Source: Acidobacteriota bacterium (GTDB taxonomy: Bacteria > Acidobacteriota > UBA6911). From it: 64,000 nt of DNA. Position 1 is the first letter of the stretch. Each line of letters opens with the position of its first letter. Below the pieces are notes generated by a model. That model ran no database searches, had not been told where the DNA came from, and saw only the letters and a list, made by a program, of their open reading frames with translations. Shown piece by piece: positions 8,869 through 17,819 of the stretch. The stretch spans positions 34,288 through 98,287 of the forward strand of contig JAFGIY010000175.1 of NCBI GenBank assembly GCA_016929335.1, in the 5' to 3' direction. The position numbers and the translations under genes are program-made.

Positions 8869-11573
8869 GGCATGACTCCCAGTTCATCAAGAGGATCGGG
8901 ATGCAGAGTGAGAAGCTCCGCACCCACCATGGATCCGGCTTGATCCTTTGCCGGCCCTGCAGCCGGGAGACGGTCATTCAAACCCGCATTTTGATCATCC
9001 GAGCGATAGAGTCTATCGACATCAACACCGCCGACGCCGGCGACGCCCTGGACAACGCTCATGATCTCGCTCAGATGAACAGGCTGTCCAAATGCCCGGT
9101 TTGCAAAAGAGAAAGAATCGCGAAGAGCCTTTTCCGCCGCATTCTTGACTTTATCTTCCTGATATTCCGGAAGCACTTTCACACGGAGTGCAACACGGAA
9201 AGTTGCCGGCCGGTATTGCTTGATTTGAAACCTGACAAATGGAGGCGCTGCCTTGCTCAGCGCGTCACCCAGTTTCTTCAGCAGGGTTGAGCCCGATGCA
9301 GCCGGCGCGGTTGACGCTGAAGTTTTGCTTTGCGACTGCGCGACAGTCAGAAAAACGCCTTTGCGGTCGTCAAACCATGTCCAGTTGGCCAGCGCTTTGG
9401 CGATTCCCGAGAAACCGCGGGCGAAGTCTTCGTAATCCCGCAGAGACACTACTCGATCGAGCGTTGTGACTTTAAGGGGAACGTTTGTTCTGGCTGAATC
9501 GGCCGTTTCCGGATCGTCTCCTCCGTCGGCATCGATTGGATTGGTGACTTCCTTCAAGCCGTATGAGCGGGTGAGCAGCAGTGACAGCTTGTCTTTTTTG
9601 ACGCGCCCGGCAAGGCCGATTCCTTTGCGGTAGGTTGCCGTGACGTTACTCTGGCCGGTGGGAAGCCGCGCTCCGTTTATGCCGTCACCGAACTGAACCG
9701 CGGTTTTCCCATCAGAGTCCGTCCGGACGATATAATGGCGATCCTCCGGTCTGCTGCTGAGAAGTGTCTCAGCTTCGCTCCACAGCAGGTCGTTGACATA
9801 GACCTTCAGGGTTGAGGCAGCGCCTGACGGACTCGAATCCGTCAGATATGTGAGCGGTGTCTGCTTCAGCCTAAAGGATTGGAATGCCTGGCCTGCATCC
9901 CCACTCCCAAGAGTTTCATGAACCGTTTCACCATGCGTGGCCGGTGCCACATTTCCATTGATGCGGACGGTGTCTCTTTTGTACTTGTTGTTCAGCCCGC
10001 TCTTAAGGGACAGGACGGTGCGATTGTTTATTGTGGAAGCAGACTGGATCACAACCAACTCGCTCGAGTAGCTGCCGGATGAGCCGTCGATCTCTCCACT
10101 CACTATGAGCAATTGTCCGGCTTTAAGGCCTTCGATAATACCGTCCAGTTCGATGCTGCTTCCTTCAACAGAGTCCATGCGCGGTAAATCCGCAAGAGTC
10201 AGCGGTTCGCTCTCTGCATAAACCACCATCTTCCGGAGTTGATCCATGCTTTTCACAGAAATGCTCTGATCAAGGTTGAGCCGGGTGACTTTTGAACTCA
10301 TTCCATAGTTGGAAGCAGTAGTGTCCTGGACGGCCTGAACTCTCGCCAATGCTGCGTTCTCCGTATCCCCTTCAGGCGCGATGACAGCCCAGCTATCGGG
10401 AATAATTTTGGAATAGATCGAATCGAGATCGACGTTGCTGCCGGGGGGCGTCAGCGGCCATTCGGAATCAGGACTGCTTGGGCAAATAAGCGCCCGCGTC
10501 TCTTTAGGCAGCAGCTTCCAGGACACGGCGTTGTAGCCGAACAGTGAAGCCCGGGCGCGCATGACGAAAGCTTGCGGTTCATTTTCAGACAGGAGTTTTC
10601 CCGGGAACCTTTCTTTAGTTGAAGCATCTAAAGACGCTTTTCCCCTTTGATAAACGGCCGGCGCTTTGGCCTCTGAGCCCGCATCGATAGAGCTCATCAT
10701 GTAAGGGATCCTCTTTGAAGCCGCGCTAGCCATTGAAAGCAGCGACCCGTTCGTCACAATCAACTTAATGTTTGTAGTTTTTGCCGCCGAGTCCTCAAAT
10801 ACCTCTTCGATCTGCCGCAAAGCTTTCTCTTGCCCGCAGACAAGCAGCAGGTGATCTCCGGGTTTCAGCTGAAGTGAAATTCCTTTTACAGCGACCGAGG
10901 AACTGCCTTTGGCACTGATGTTTTGCTTTTGTTTGAGCTGCGGTCTGATCCTGTTCCATTCAGGACAGGCGGTGATCGGCTCGATGGTCTCGAAGATCTG
11001 GGCTTCCTCATCCTGCCCCGGAATGCTCTGGACCTTTGTGCCGGCAGCGATGGTCACCGACTCGGGAACCATTGCTGCCGCCTTACGAATTGCCGCGGAA
11101 ACAGCCGGTGACGTCGAACCGGCTGCCGACGCCGCACTGCCCGCAGCTGCCGCGGCTTCCTCAAGCGTGAAGGCCAGGTAAGCCGTTGCAGCGACGCCCG
11201 GGCTCAAGGCATAACCGGTCAATCTGCCCAACTCATGGATGGAACGTTTTTCCGTCGCGGTCCGCAGATAGGATTCGTTGGCGATGCGTTCCTGATAAAA
11301 AGTCAGGACATCCGCAACAGTCGCCCATGCATCCAGCAAAGCGATCGTGAAGTCATCGTCTTTCCGGGTCGTTAATTCTTTCAGTGTGCTGAAATCCGCG
11401 CTTGAGAGTCTCGAGAGCAGGCTTTCCTTGAACTGCGGGTGAGTGCCGATCCGATAGGCAATGGCTTTAAGCCCCGCTCGATTATAAATTTCTGCCGGGA
11501 CGGCCACTCTTCGGCCTTCGCAGCATCCGCATTCCGTCAGCCCGTTGAGTGATCGGTCCTTCGCCGCAGTCAT
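8865..11573 (-). CDS. Putative baseplate assembly protein (gpJ-like wedge 2)
   Basis: 902 residues. It belongs to the putative baseplate assembly protein family related to phage baseplate J/T4 gp6. The N-terminal helical part carries LTTRKDDDFTIALLDAWATVADVLTFYQERIANE (here broken as LLDAWATVADVLTFYQERIA), typical of eCIS wedge proteins, and the C-terminal half carries VQFGDGINGARLPTG and VTTLDRVVSLRDYEDFARGF, the baseplate-J signature. An Ala/Ser-rich segment sits around residues 130-165. It is the second of two tandem wedge paralogues and overlaps both neighbours by four bases. It should form the hexameric ring around the spike. Assignment of family is firm; the exact position in the wedge is inferred. 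Confidence 0.88.
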   Translation of the reverse strand: MTAAKDRSLNGLTECGCCEGRRVAVPAEIYNRAGLKAIAYRIGTHPQFKESLLSRLSSADFSTLKELTTRKDDDFTIALLDAWATVADVLTFYQERIANESYLRTATEKRSIHELGRLTGYALSPGVAATAYLAFTLEEAAAAAGSAASAAGSTSPAVSAAIRKAAAMVPESVTIAAGTKVQSIPGQDEEAQIFETIEPITACPEWNRIRPQLKQKQNISAKGSSSVAVKGISLQLKPGDHLLLVCGQEKALRQIEEVFEDSAAKTTNIKLIVTNGSLLSMASAASKRIPYMMSSIDAGSEAKAPAVYQRGKASLDASTKERFPGKLLSENEPQAFVMRARASLFGYNAVSWKLLPKETRALICPSSPDSEWPLTPPGSNVDLDSIYSKIIPDSWAVIAPEGDTENAALARVQAVQDTTASNYGMSSKVTRLNLDQSISVKSMDQLRKMVVYAESEPLTLADLPRMDSVEGSSIELDGIIEGLKAGQLLIVSGEIDGSSGSYSSELVVIQSASTINNRTVLSLKSGLNNKYKRDTVRINGNVAPATHGETVHETLGSGDAGQAFQSFRLKQTPLTYLTDSSPSGAASTLKVYVNDLLWSEAETLLSSRPEDRHYIVRTDSDGKTAVQFGDGINGARLPTGQSNVTATYRKGIGLAGRVKKDKLSLLLTRSYGLKEVTNPIDADGGDDPETADSARTNVPLKVTTLDRVVSLRDYEDFARGFSGIAKALANWTWFDDRKGVFLTVAQSQSKTSASTAPAASGSTLLKKLGDALSKAAPPFVRFQIKQYRPATFRVALRVKVLPEYQEDKVKNAAEKALRDSFSFANRAFGQPVHLSEIMSVVQGVAGVGGVDVDRLYRSDDQNAGLNDRLPAAGPAKDQAGSMVGAELLTLHPDPLDELGVMP

Positions 11574-14356
11574 TGTCCACCCCCCATCTCGATCCGGAGG
11601 ATCCCGTGATCCGGGAAACTCGGATCGTTATCCAGCCGCGCAATCTCGAGGCGGCCGAGAACAAGCCGTCCCTCATCACAAGCATCGGTATTATCCTCGC
11701 CCTTGCGTTGAAATCTGGTCACGTGAACATCCCGGACTCCGTCGACATTCATGGCCGCCTCATAAATCCGGCTCAAATATACCGGCTGTCCGAATGTATA
11801 TTGATCCGGGTGAAAGAGACCCAGCCGCCCGTCAGAGCGGCGTCCATTGCTGAATACGTCGAGCAGTGCTTCTTTCACATCCTCACAGAAATATCCGGGC
11901 TTCACGCAGACACGCATATCGATTTCAAGCGATACGTATCGAGGGGCATCGAGAACCAGATCATATCCGGCCAGACGGTAACGTTCTAAATGCGCAAGCA
12001 TCTTTTCGCGGAATAGATCGTCGATGAGCATGCCGTTTTTGCGGTCGATGGTGAGAAACACGGTGTGCCAGCTGCCGGTCCATCGGAAGCATGCTACCGC
12101 GTTCTGAACGCCGGGAAATTTTCTCGCCGCCTCGGCATAATCCTCAGCGGTCACCGCGCGCTCCTGCACGCGGAACGCAAAGGGCGCCTTCTGCCGGACC
12201 TGTTCTATGGATTCCGGATCCATTCCTCCCGTGGCAGACAGCGGATTCGTCACCGCGGTGATCGCGTTTTCGTCGCTGACAATGTGTATCAGGGTATCGG
12301 CGCCAACATTTCCGCCCGATCCGTTGCCAATCCTGTAGCTTGCTTTGAAAATTGTCCCCGTGCGGGGCCTCATCCCATATCCGTTATCGCCGAAACGGAT
12401 GAAGATGGTTTCGTCATCCTCCATTTCAACTACAAAGCGCCGGTCGTCTTCCGTGCAGTTAAGAAGATCCCTTACAGGAATCCATGGTTCAGCCGCCGCA
12501 TTGTCTTTTTCAAAGAGCGTGACTGCCGGCAATGCGGTTTTGATAATCGTCGAAGCTGTTTCAGAAGCAGACAATGGAGGGCGAAGAATATCAAAGCGGC
12601 CGTCCTGCCTTCGGATGACAATGATTTCTTTTCCGTCGCTGACCGACCATTTCTTCCCGGAGCCCTGGACAGTGACCTTTCCGGGCTGAAAGCAGACACC
12701 TTTGAGGTTGAGTTGCGGATCGAGCTCGCTGGTTGAGAATGCCTTATTCGTAAGATCAGTCGCGAGTTTTACCGGATCCGCCGGAGTAAAGTCAAAGAGC
12801 AATTTTTCCGGATAGGGCGATGCCGCCGTCAGCGGCTTGCGTTCAAGGGAGGGACTGAACTTCGGATATTTATATGCAGGCATGGCCGGCCGGCATCGAT
12901 CCGGAGGATTTGGTTTGATAAGAGGCTTTGGCTCCGGGACCTTATCGGCATCGCCGTCTTTGATGGACAAATCTTCCACGGCCGCTCCATGATCGGCCGG
13001 CACGATGTTGCCGAGAACCTCGCTGACATCTTCCAGCGGCTTTGATCCGTGTTCCCCGTCGCTTACGGACGATATGCAGATAGGAAATGGCAAAGCATCT
13101 CCGGCCGCCCATTCAATTTCGGTGATCTCGGTTCCATACAGCGGATCCTTCAGCGGCTGCTCGGGATGCCCGGGAACGTGAGATAAGACATAGGATAAAC
13201 GGACTGGGTGCCGGTGGCCTGGATCGGCATCTTCTTTCCTGCCGGTGTTGGGCCCCATAACCTCGGCCAGTATCACGACATCACCGGCTTTCAAATTGGG
13301 GAGGTGACCCAGCAGCGTCGCCTTGGTGGCGCCTGCAGGCAGGCAGCATCGCGTGTTGCCCCAGGTGTAGAAACGCATGCGGTTATGATCTTTAAAAGCA
13401 GCCAGATCGTGCATGGCTTCAAAGACTGTCTGCCCTTTCTGTAAAGCCTCGACTGCGTCATATTCAGCGACCCGAGTGCGCGATTTTCCCTCCGGATCGG
13501 CAGTCAGGAAGGGAGTGCCCTTTTTCAGAATTACCGGGCTTTCGCCTTCCACTGTGATGTGAATCCAGGCGCGGGCGTTGCATCCGTCGTGCATATGATA
13601 ATCGACCAGGCGAGCGTGCCTGCGCACCGAGACACGGCGTCGTGCGGTGCCGAGATACGCCTCGGTAGCGACAGCGTCCTGCCGATAGCTCAACTGATCG
13701 CCGATCGCCGCCATCCACTCAATCAGCGTTATGCCCAGGTCGGCAGGGCTTCGTTCCTCCCATGCGGGAATAAGCAGCGCCATGCGATCGAGCATCAGCT
13801 GGCGAAAGCCGGCATAATCCTTGGCCAGGTAGTTGATGTCCGGACCGCTTTTTACAGTTGTCGGGCAGATCAAATGGGACAGGCAATCGAAGTCACTGGG
13901 GCATCCGGCCTTGAAACGGAATTCGATTGCCGAAAGGATCGGATCGAAATCAGACGGCGCCTGTGGATCAGCAGGATCTCTCAAAATCCTGAATGTATAT
14001 GCGGAAAAATCGCCATTGGAATCGGTTCGCACGACGAGCATCCGCTTGCGATCTTCACTCCCCCCTGGCAGACAACTCTCTTCTTCGGGCAACAGGAAGC
14101 CGGCCGGAAGATTGTCCCCGGTGTGGGCCTCTGCGATCCCGACTGTTTTAATGCGCGTTCCGCCATCGATCGCCAGATATTCCGGCTTGAGAGATGAGAT
14201 GCTTTTGCCGGAGAGAAACGAGACAAGCAAAGTCCTTTGGCGTCTTTCCAGAGGGAGAGCGGGGCTATCGACAACTTCAATAAAATCGATGCCGTTCAGA
14301 GTCTGGCTGTCCTTCAGTTTCTGCCGGCGGACATCGTCGCAACAGAAGTATTTCAT
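11570..14356 (-). CDS. Putative baseplate assembly protein (gpJ-like wedge 1)
   Basis: 928 residues. N-terminal half: LAKDYAGFRQLMLDRMALLI and ADLGITLIEWMAAIGDQLSYRQD, the conserved start of eCIS wedge proteins. C-terminal half: IRFGDNGYGMRPRTGTIFKA, then ERAVTAEDYAEAARKFPGVQ, the baseplate-J core. Residues about 410-520 form a Pro/Lys-rich spacer. It overlaps the gp25-like gene by four bases upstream and the second wedge gene by four bases downstream, so the three are probably translationally coupled. It corresponds to the Afp11/Afp12-type wedge. The two tandem paralogues resemble each other in architecture but are clearly diverged. Confidence 0.88.
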   Translation of the reverse strand: MKYFCCDDVRRQKLKDSQTLNGIDFIEVVDSPALPLERRQRTLLVSFLSGKSISSLKPEYLAIDGGTRIKTVGIAEAHTGDNLPAGFLLPEEESCLPGGSEDRKRMLVVRTDSNGDFSAYTFRILRDPADPQAPSDFDPILSAIEFRFKAGCPSDFDCLSHLICPTTVKSGPDINYLAKDYAGFRQLMLDRMALLIPAWEERSPADLGITLIEWMAAIGDQLSYRQDAVATEAYLGTARRRVSVRRHARLVDYHMHDGCNARAWIHITVEGESPVILKKGTPFLTADPEGKSRTRVAEYDAVEALQKGQTVFEAMHDLAAFKDHNRMRFYTWGNTRCCLPAGATKATLLGHLPNLKAGDVVILAEVMGPNTGRKEDADPGHRHPVRLSYVLSHVPGHPEQPLKDPLYGTEITEIEWAAGDALPFPICISSVSDGEHGSKPLEDVSEVLGNIVPADHGAAVEDLSIKDGDADKVPEPKPLIKPNPPDRCRPAMPAYKYPKFSPSLERKPLTAASPYPEKLLFDFTPADPVKLATDLTNKAFSTSELDPQLNLKGVCFQPGKVTVQGSGKKWSVSDGKEIIVIRRQDGRFDILRPPLSASETASTIIKTALPAVTLFEKDNAAAEPWIPVRDLLNCTEDDRRFVVEMEDDETIFIRFGDNGYGMRPRTGTIFKASYRIGNGSGGNVGADTLIHIVSDENAITAVTNPLSATGGMDPESIEQVRQKAPFAFRVQERAVTAEDYAEAARKFPGVQNAVACFRWTGSWHTVFLTIDRKNGMLIDDLFREKMLAHLERYRLAGYDLVLDAPRYVSLEIDMRVCVKPGYFCEDVKEALLDVFSNGRRSDGRLGLFHPDQYTFGQPVYLSRIYEAAMNVDGVRDVHVTRFQRKGEDNTDACDEGRLVLGRLEIARLDNDPSFPDHGILRIEMGGGQ

Positions 14357-14718
14357 GTTGTCCGCCTTTCCGTAGTGAATGTAGCGCTGACTCCTTCCTG
14401 GTTCCTCAGGATTGTGTACCGGATCTCCACGCTCAGCCGGGATTCGAGAGAGCTGACTTCAACTGTTTCCACCCGGATCAAATGACCGAGGAAGCGCTGC
14501 AGCGAGGCCTGAACCAGGAACTGTGTCGTTGCGGCCAATTCCGGGGAATTCGGCTCAAACACCAGCTGCGCCAGGCCACAACCGAAATCCGGCCGGTTGA
14601 TGCGCTCTCCGGGAGCGGTAAAGAGGATTTGCTCGATCATGTCGCGGATATGGTCCTCCTCTCCGCTGGCAGCTGTTCTCCCCTTGTCATCAAATCGCAA
14701 CGGATAATCGATGTTCAT
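14353..14718 (-). CDS. gp25/GPW-like baseplate protein
   Basis: 121 residues from the chosen ATG at 14718. The sequence MNIDYPLRFDDKGRTA, ILFTAPGERINRPDFGCGL and QASLQRFLGHLIRV is the gp25/GPW family (lysozyme-like fold without activity), which connects sheath to baseplate. An upstream in-frame start would overlap the PAAR-like gene by 38 bases; I rejected it because GAGGA lies just upstream of the ATG at 14718 and the family begins with this short N-terminus. It lies between the PAAR-like tip and first wedge gene, the usual order in eCIS operons, and overlaps the wedge gene by four bases. Confidence 0.9.
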   Translation of the reverse strand: MNIDYPLRFDDKGRTAASGEEDHIRDMIEQILFTAPGERINRPDFGCGLAQLVFEPNSPELAATTQFLVQASLQRFLGHLIRVETVEVSSLESRLSVEIRYTILRNQEGVSATFTTERRTT

Positions 14719-14725
14719 GAAATCC

Positions 14726-15046
14726 TCACGTACCCGAGACTCTCGTCTGTGTTGATACGACAAACAGCGGAGTGCCGTTGGGGGAGCAGATGGCCTGGCT
14801 GTCCATCAAGATCACCGGCGCGCTGCCTGCAAAAACGCGCAGAGCTGCCCTTACCCACTGCCCTGACACGCACGGAACCGGCGAGCCGCTGACATTAAAA
14901 GGACAGCCGGCCACTACATAGGGAGAAGTCATTACGGCAATCGGCTGACCGCTTACCAGAACTCGCGAATTCGGCATCATCGGTGTCGCCTGTCCGCCGT
15001 GGGCACACAGAACGGTTGCGCCGAGATGAACCAGAGGTGTTGGCAT
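14726..15046 (-). CDS. PAAR-like spike-tip protein
   Basis: 106 residues. It begins MPTPLVHLGATVLCAHGGQA and has repeated short beta segments with His and Cys (CPFNVSGSPVPC, then CSPNGTP), as in the PAAR-like/DUF4280-like proteins of eCIS clusters. Such proteins cap the gpV/VgrG spike and coordinate a metal through His/Cys residues, forming the sharp tip that pierces the target membrane. It lies 7 bases upstream of the gp25-like gene and 125 bases downstream of the gpV-like gene. Candidate metal ligands are H7, C14, H16 and the later cysteines, by inspection only. Family assignment is by similarity in size, position and composition. Confidence 0.7.
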   Translation of the reverse strand: MPTPLVHLGATVLCAHGGQATPMMPNSRVLVSGQPIAVMTSPYVVAGCPFNVSGSPVPCVSGQWVRAALRVFAGSAPVILMDSQAICSPNGTPLFVVSTQTRVSGT

Positions 15047-15135
15047 TGTGTCTCCCTGGAGCGTTCAGCTGTCCGCTTTCATCGCTCAGCCTTCTTCACT
15101 CATTGCGTTTGGTTTCAGCTGTTTCCTAAAACAAA

Positions 15136-15160
15136 ACTTCTTTGCGCTACTCAAAGAAGT
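15136..15160 (-). terminator. Intra-operon hairpin with T-tract (possible attenuating terminator)
   Basis: A perfect 9-bp inverted repeat (ACTTCTTTG, 7-base loop, CAAAGAAGT) lies in the 125-base gap between the gpV-like and PAAR-like genes. Read on the minus strand, the direction of the operon, the right arm is followed by TTTTGTTTT. This looks like a weak Rho-independent terminator or an mRNA-stabilising processing hairpin that could lower expression of the downstream tip/wedge/fibre genes compared with sheath and tube. The stem is AT-rich (three G-C pairs), so termination would be partial. Confidence 0.45.
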
Positions 15161-15171
15161 CATTACAGAAT

Positions 15172-15687
15172 CTAAATAACAGTCAGAGCGCCGCCGTTTA
15201 TATCCACGGTGGGCCCAATCAGGGTAATAACGGCCCCCTTGCCGTTGGAGATAGTGATCCCCGTATCATTCACCAGAATCATTGCGCCGGTGGTGCTCTT
15301 CAACATGATCCCGCCTGCCGGACCGGGCAGATCGCTGATTACGAGGCTGTTCTGCAGCTGAGTTTGCAGCACGATGCTTGGCGATGCAGGATTCCCTGCC
15401 AGCGCCGGCGCCGGCAGCTCCGCCGCCGTTCCCCACCAGCATCCGACCCAGACCGGATAGTTCGGATCTCCCTGCTCGAACTCGATCCAGACTCCTGCGC
15501 CGATGGGCGGTACAAAGTACGAGCCCATCTGCGGCCCGGCCAGCGGCACGCAGGGTTTGGCCCAGGTAGTAGGAATCAATTTTGAAACATCGGGGACTAT
15601 GGCTTGAATCCTTCCGGTCTGCAGTGGATCGATGTTGTTGACCACCGTGCCGCTATACTTGCCGAAATATTTGTCCTGTGCAGTCAT
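15172..15687 (-). CDS. gpV-like spike protein (baseplate assembly protein V / VgrG OB domain)
   Basis: 171 residues. It contains GKYSGTVVNNIDPLQTGRIQ, then MGSYFVPPIGAGVWIEFEQG and PNYPVWVGCWWG, the OB-fold signature of phage gpV and of VgrG/gp5. The C-terminal part (TTGAMILVNDTGITISNGKG) is a short beta-prism of the spike. The protein should trimerise on top of the gpD-like hub and carry the PAAR-like tip encoded by the next gene. It overlaps the gpD-like gene by four bases (ATGA). It is much shorter than VgrG proteins because hub and spike are separate polypeptides here, as in many eCIS. Confidence 0.88.
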   Translation of the reverse strand: MTAQDKYFGKYSGTVVNNIDPLQTGRIQAIVPDVSKLIPTTWAKPCVPLAGPQMGSYFVPPIGAGVWIEFEQGDPNYPVWVGCWWGTAAELPAPALAGNPASPSIVLQTQLQNSLVISDLPGPAGGIMLKSTTGAMILVNDTGITISNGKGAVITLIGPTVDINGGALTVI

Positions 15688-16811
15688 GCCGGCACCTTGT
15701 CGACAGTTGAGATCAATCCGTTTCTGACGAGAGTGAAATTCTGCTTGTACTCTCCCGGCTTGATCGAATGAGTGACGCTGCTTACGTAGTAGAGTCCGTC
15801 AAAAGCCGTGCCTGCGCCGCGAACCCCGACTAGTTTACGGGGCTGAAGAATCCGGCCGTAGCGAGCGACATCAAGAGATCCGCTTGCCGTGACGGCTTGA
15901 GCCGATTTCGCCGAGAGCGCCATTCCCAGAAGCGCTCCGCGGATCGGCGAGTACTTGGCCGTTCCGGTTATCAGATCCACTCCTTTCGGAATCGGTGGAA
16001 CCAGCCCGAGCGGAGGGCTGAGCGGTGTAATGTCCGGAACCGGGATAGGGATAGGAACTTTGGCAATAGGATTTTGAATGAAAACGATGGGGAGCTTTTT
16101 AGAATCCGCATCAAAAATGAAATTCATGGATTCGACGTTCGTGTGAGCATCCATGTCGACGTTGAGAGCAGGCTGCGGCGTTCCTATTTTCAACTGAGGT
16201 CCCCAGTAAGCGAAGCTTATGCCCGGCGCAGATCCGGGTTCAACGTAGAAGACATACCCAACGTCCTCGGCCAGCTTTTTGACGTAATCGAGATCTTTGC
16301 CGCTCTGGACAGGAATACGGTCGATCGGCAGCGGCAGATCGATGAGCGGGCTCGGGATCACCTTGGGAATAATGCCGAGCACCGCATATTTGGAGAGGAT
16401 AAGCAGGACCTGCGCTTCAGCCGGCATAGCCGGATAGGGAAGACCGCTGAAGTCGATGTAGTTCATCACGCAGGACAGATCCTCACCCGTGAGCGTCAAA
16501 GCCGCATGTCCGGCGTCGCTTCCTGGACTGACCTGATGGTTCGTTACAACGCCATCAATGAGGACTTCCGGCGTGCCGTTCACGGTCGCAACAAGAATGA
16601 CGCGGACAAGCGGGATCGCAGCGCCTCCGCTCAGAAGGAAGAGCGTGTGCAACGACGAACGGGTGCTGATGCGAAAAGTCAGCTGGAATCCGCTTCGACC
16701 ATCGGAGGCGCATGTGATTTGAGCGTCGGTAAGCGCATCGACGATCGGCTGCGAAACGGGAACAGCCACAGCCGGTCCGATCATGACTGTCAGATGGACG
16801 CCTTTCAGCAT
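15684..16811 (-). CDS. gpD-like hub protein (phage late control D family)
   Basis: 375 residues. The N-terminal part (VHLTVMIGPAVAVPVSQPIV, then GFQLTFRIS) and the middle VQSGKDLDYVKKLAEDVGYVFYVEPG correspond to the gpD/gp27 hub fold that adapts the sixfold tube to the threefold spike. The C-terminal VARYGRILQPRKLVGVRGAG and YYVSSVTHSIKPGEYKQNFTL are typical of eCIS Afp8-type hub halves. It is translationally coupled to the gpV-like gene and begins five bases after the LysM gene. Together gpD and gpV replace the single VgrG of type VI systems. Confidence 0.85.
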   Translation of the reverse strand: MLKGVHLTVMIGPAVAVPVSQPIVDALTDAQITCASDGRSGFQLTFRISTRSSLHTLFLLSGGAAIPLVRVILVATVNGTPEVLIDGVVTNHQVSPGSDAGHAALTLTGEDLSCVMNYIDFSGLPYPAMPAEAQVLLILSKYAVLGIIPKVIPSPLIDLPLPIDRIPVQSGKDLDYVKKLAEDVGYVFYVEPGSAPGISFAYWGPQLKIGTPQPALNVDMDAHTNVESMNFIFDADSKKLPIVFIQNPIAKVPIPIPVPDITPLSPPLGLVPPIPKGVDLITGTAKYSPIRGALLGMALSAKSAQAVTASGSLDVARYGRILQPRKLVGVRGAGTAFDGLYYVSSVTHSIKPGEYKQNFTLVRNGLISTVDKVPA

Positions 16812-16815
16812 TGGA

Positions 16816-17169
16816 TCACGCCCCTTTGATCCCTTCGGGAAGAGTGATATTGAGTTTTCGTCCCGGCTGTTCGGTCAGCTCTGACGGAGACATTGCCCGG
16901 TTGGCGTCGCAGATGCGCCACGCCTGCTCAGGGTCCCCGAGGTATTTAGCTGCGACGTTGTCGATGCGGTCACCCTCGGTCACAGTGTGCTCCTGAAGGA
17001 CCGTGAAACGTTCGGGGGGCGGGCAGAAGCGGCGACGCAAATAGGCGACGGTCTTCCCGTCGGAAGTTTCCAGGTTGGCTGTTTCGACGCCATAGTAACG
17101 GCTGGTCGGCGGAAACAGATTATCTCTCAACGCCGGAGGCTGCAGCAAAGCTTTCAAAGCATCGCTCAT
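16816..17169 (-). CDS. LysM-domain baseplate protein
   Basis: 117 residues. Residues about 55-112 form a LysM-like module (HTVTEGDRIDNVAAKYLGDP, then WRICDANRAMSP and PGRKLNITLP). In eCIS and phage baseplates such LysM proteins (T4 gp53, Afp7 C-terminal part) fasten the hub to the wedge and do not bind cell wall. It overlaps the CIS tube protein gene by four bases. In several eCIS the CIS tube domain and LysM are fused in one protein; here they are two adjacent genes. Confidence 0.85.
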   Translation of the reverse strand: MSDALKALLQPPALRDNLFPPTSRYYGVETANLETSDGKTVAYLRRRFCPPPERFTVLQEHTVTEGDRIDNVAAKYLGDPEQAWRICDANRAMSPSELTEQPGRKLNITLPEGIKGA

Positions 17170-17819
17170 GGAATTTCTCCAATGCCAAGTGTGCTCAAGG
17201 TTCCGGGGACCGCTTTCCCGGCCAGTTGCTCCTTGAGCTGCAGATAGCTCATAAATAGACTACCGCCCTTGTGATTAAAGCCGAGATCGTTGACGTTCAG
17301 CACCCTCATGCCGAGACTGACTTTTGCCCGGATTGGATTGAGAGCGGGATCGAAAGCCTCCTCGGTGATGCTCAGATCCGTGATTCGCACCGGAAGGATG
17401 CGCCGGCGGCTCCATACGAAGATGGTTAATGGCGCCTGCATGGGAATAATCTCGAGAGTGCCGGATTGCGCGAGGGAGTTGTTGGACTGCAGCTGGGAGC
17501 TTTTGGGGTATACGAGAAGCTCGAGTGCGGCCAGCTGCGCATGCAGTCCGACTTCTATTACGGTGTTATTGGCGGCAGCCAACTGATCGGTGGCATCAAT
17601 TTCTGCCTCCAGTTTGATCGTCTCGACCGGCGGCCCCTTGAGACGCAGCGCCTGAGACTTATCCCCGCTCTCCGAGCCGAACGCCGCCGGCTGCAGAGTG
17701 CGGGTCAATGCATCCGGATTGTACTGCAGCGTAATAACCCGCTGCACCGCAGCCGTCTCCGGATCCACAATCACCAACCCGCCTTTAAGAACGCGGGGGG
17801 AAGAATGGAATGTGGTCAT
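17166..17819 (-). CDS. CIS tube protein (Afp7/gp54-like initiator)
   Basis: 217 residues. It contains VITLQYNPDALTRTLQ near residue 30 and IRAKVSLGMRVL late in the chain, which match the contractile injection system tube-initiator family that sits between hub and first tube ring. The Afp7-type proteins of this family usually carry a C-terminal LysM; here that module is the separate next gene, overlapping by four bases. The upstream neighbour is a DUF4157 candidate cargo gene, again with a four-base overlap. No signal peptide is present, as expected for a particle assembled in the cytoplasm. Confidence 0.78.
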   Translation of the reverse strand: MTTFHSSPRVLKGGLVIVDPETAAVQRVITLQYNPDALTRTLQPAAFGSESGDKSQALRLKGPPVETIKLEAEIDATDQLAAANNTVIEVGLHAQLAALELLVYPKSSQLQSNNSLAQSGTLEIIPMQAPLTIFVWSRRRILPVRITDLSITEEAFDPALNPIRAKVSLGMRVLNVNDLGFNHKGGSLFMSYLQLKEQLAGKAVPGTLSTLGIGEIP

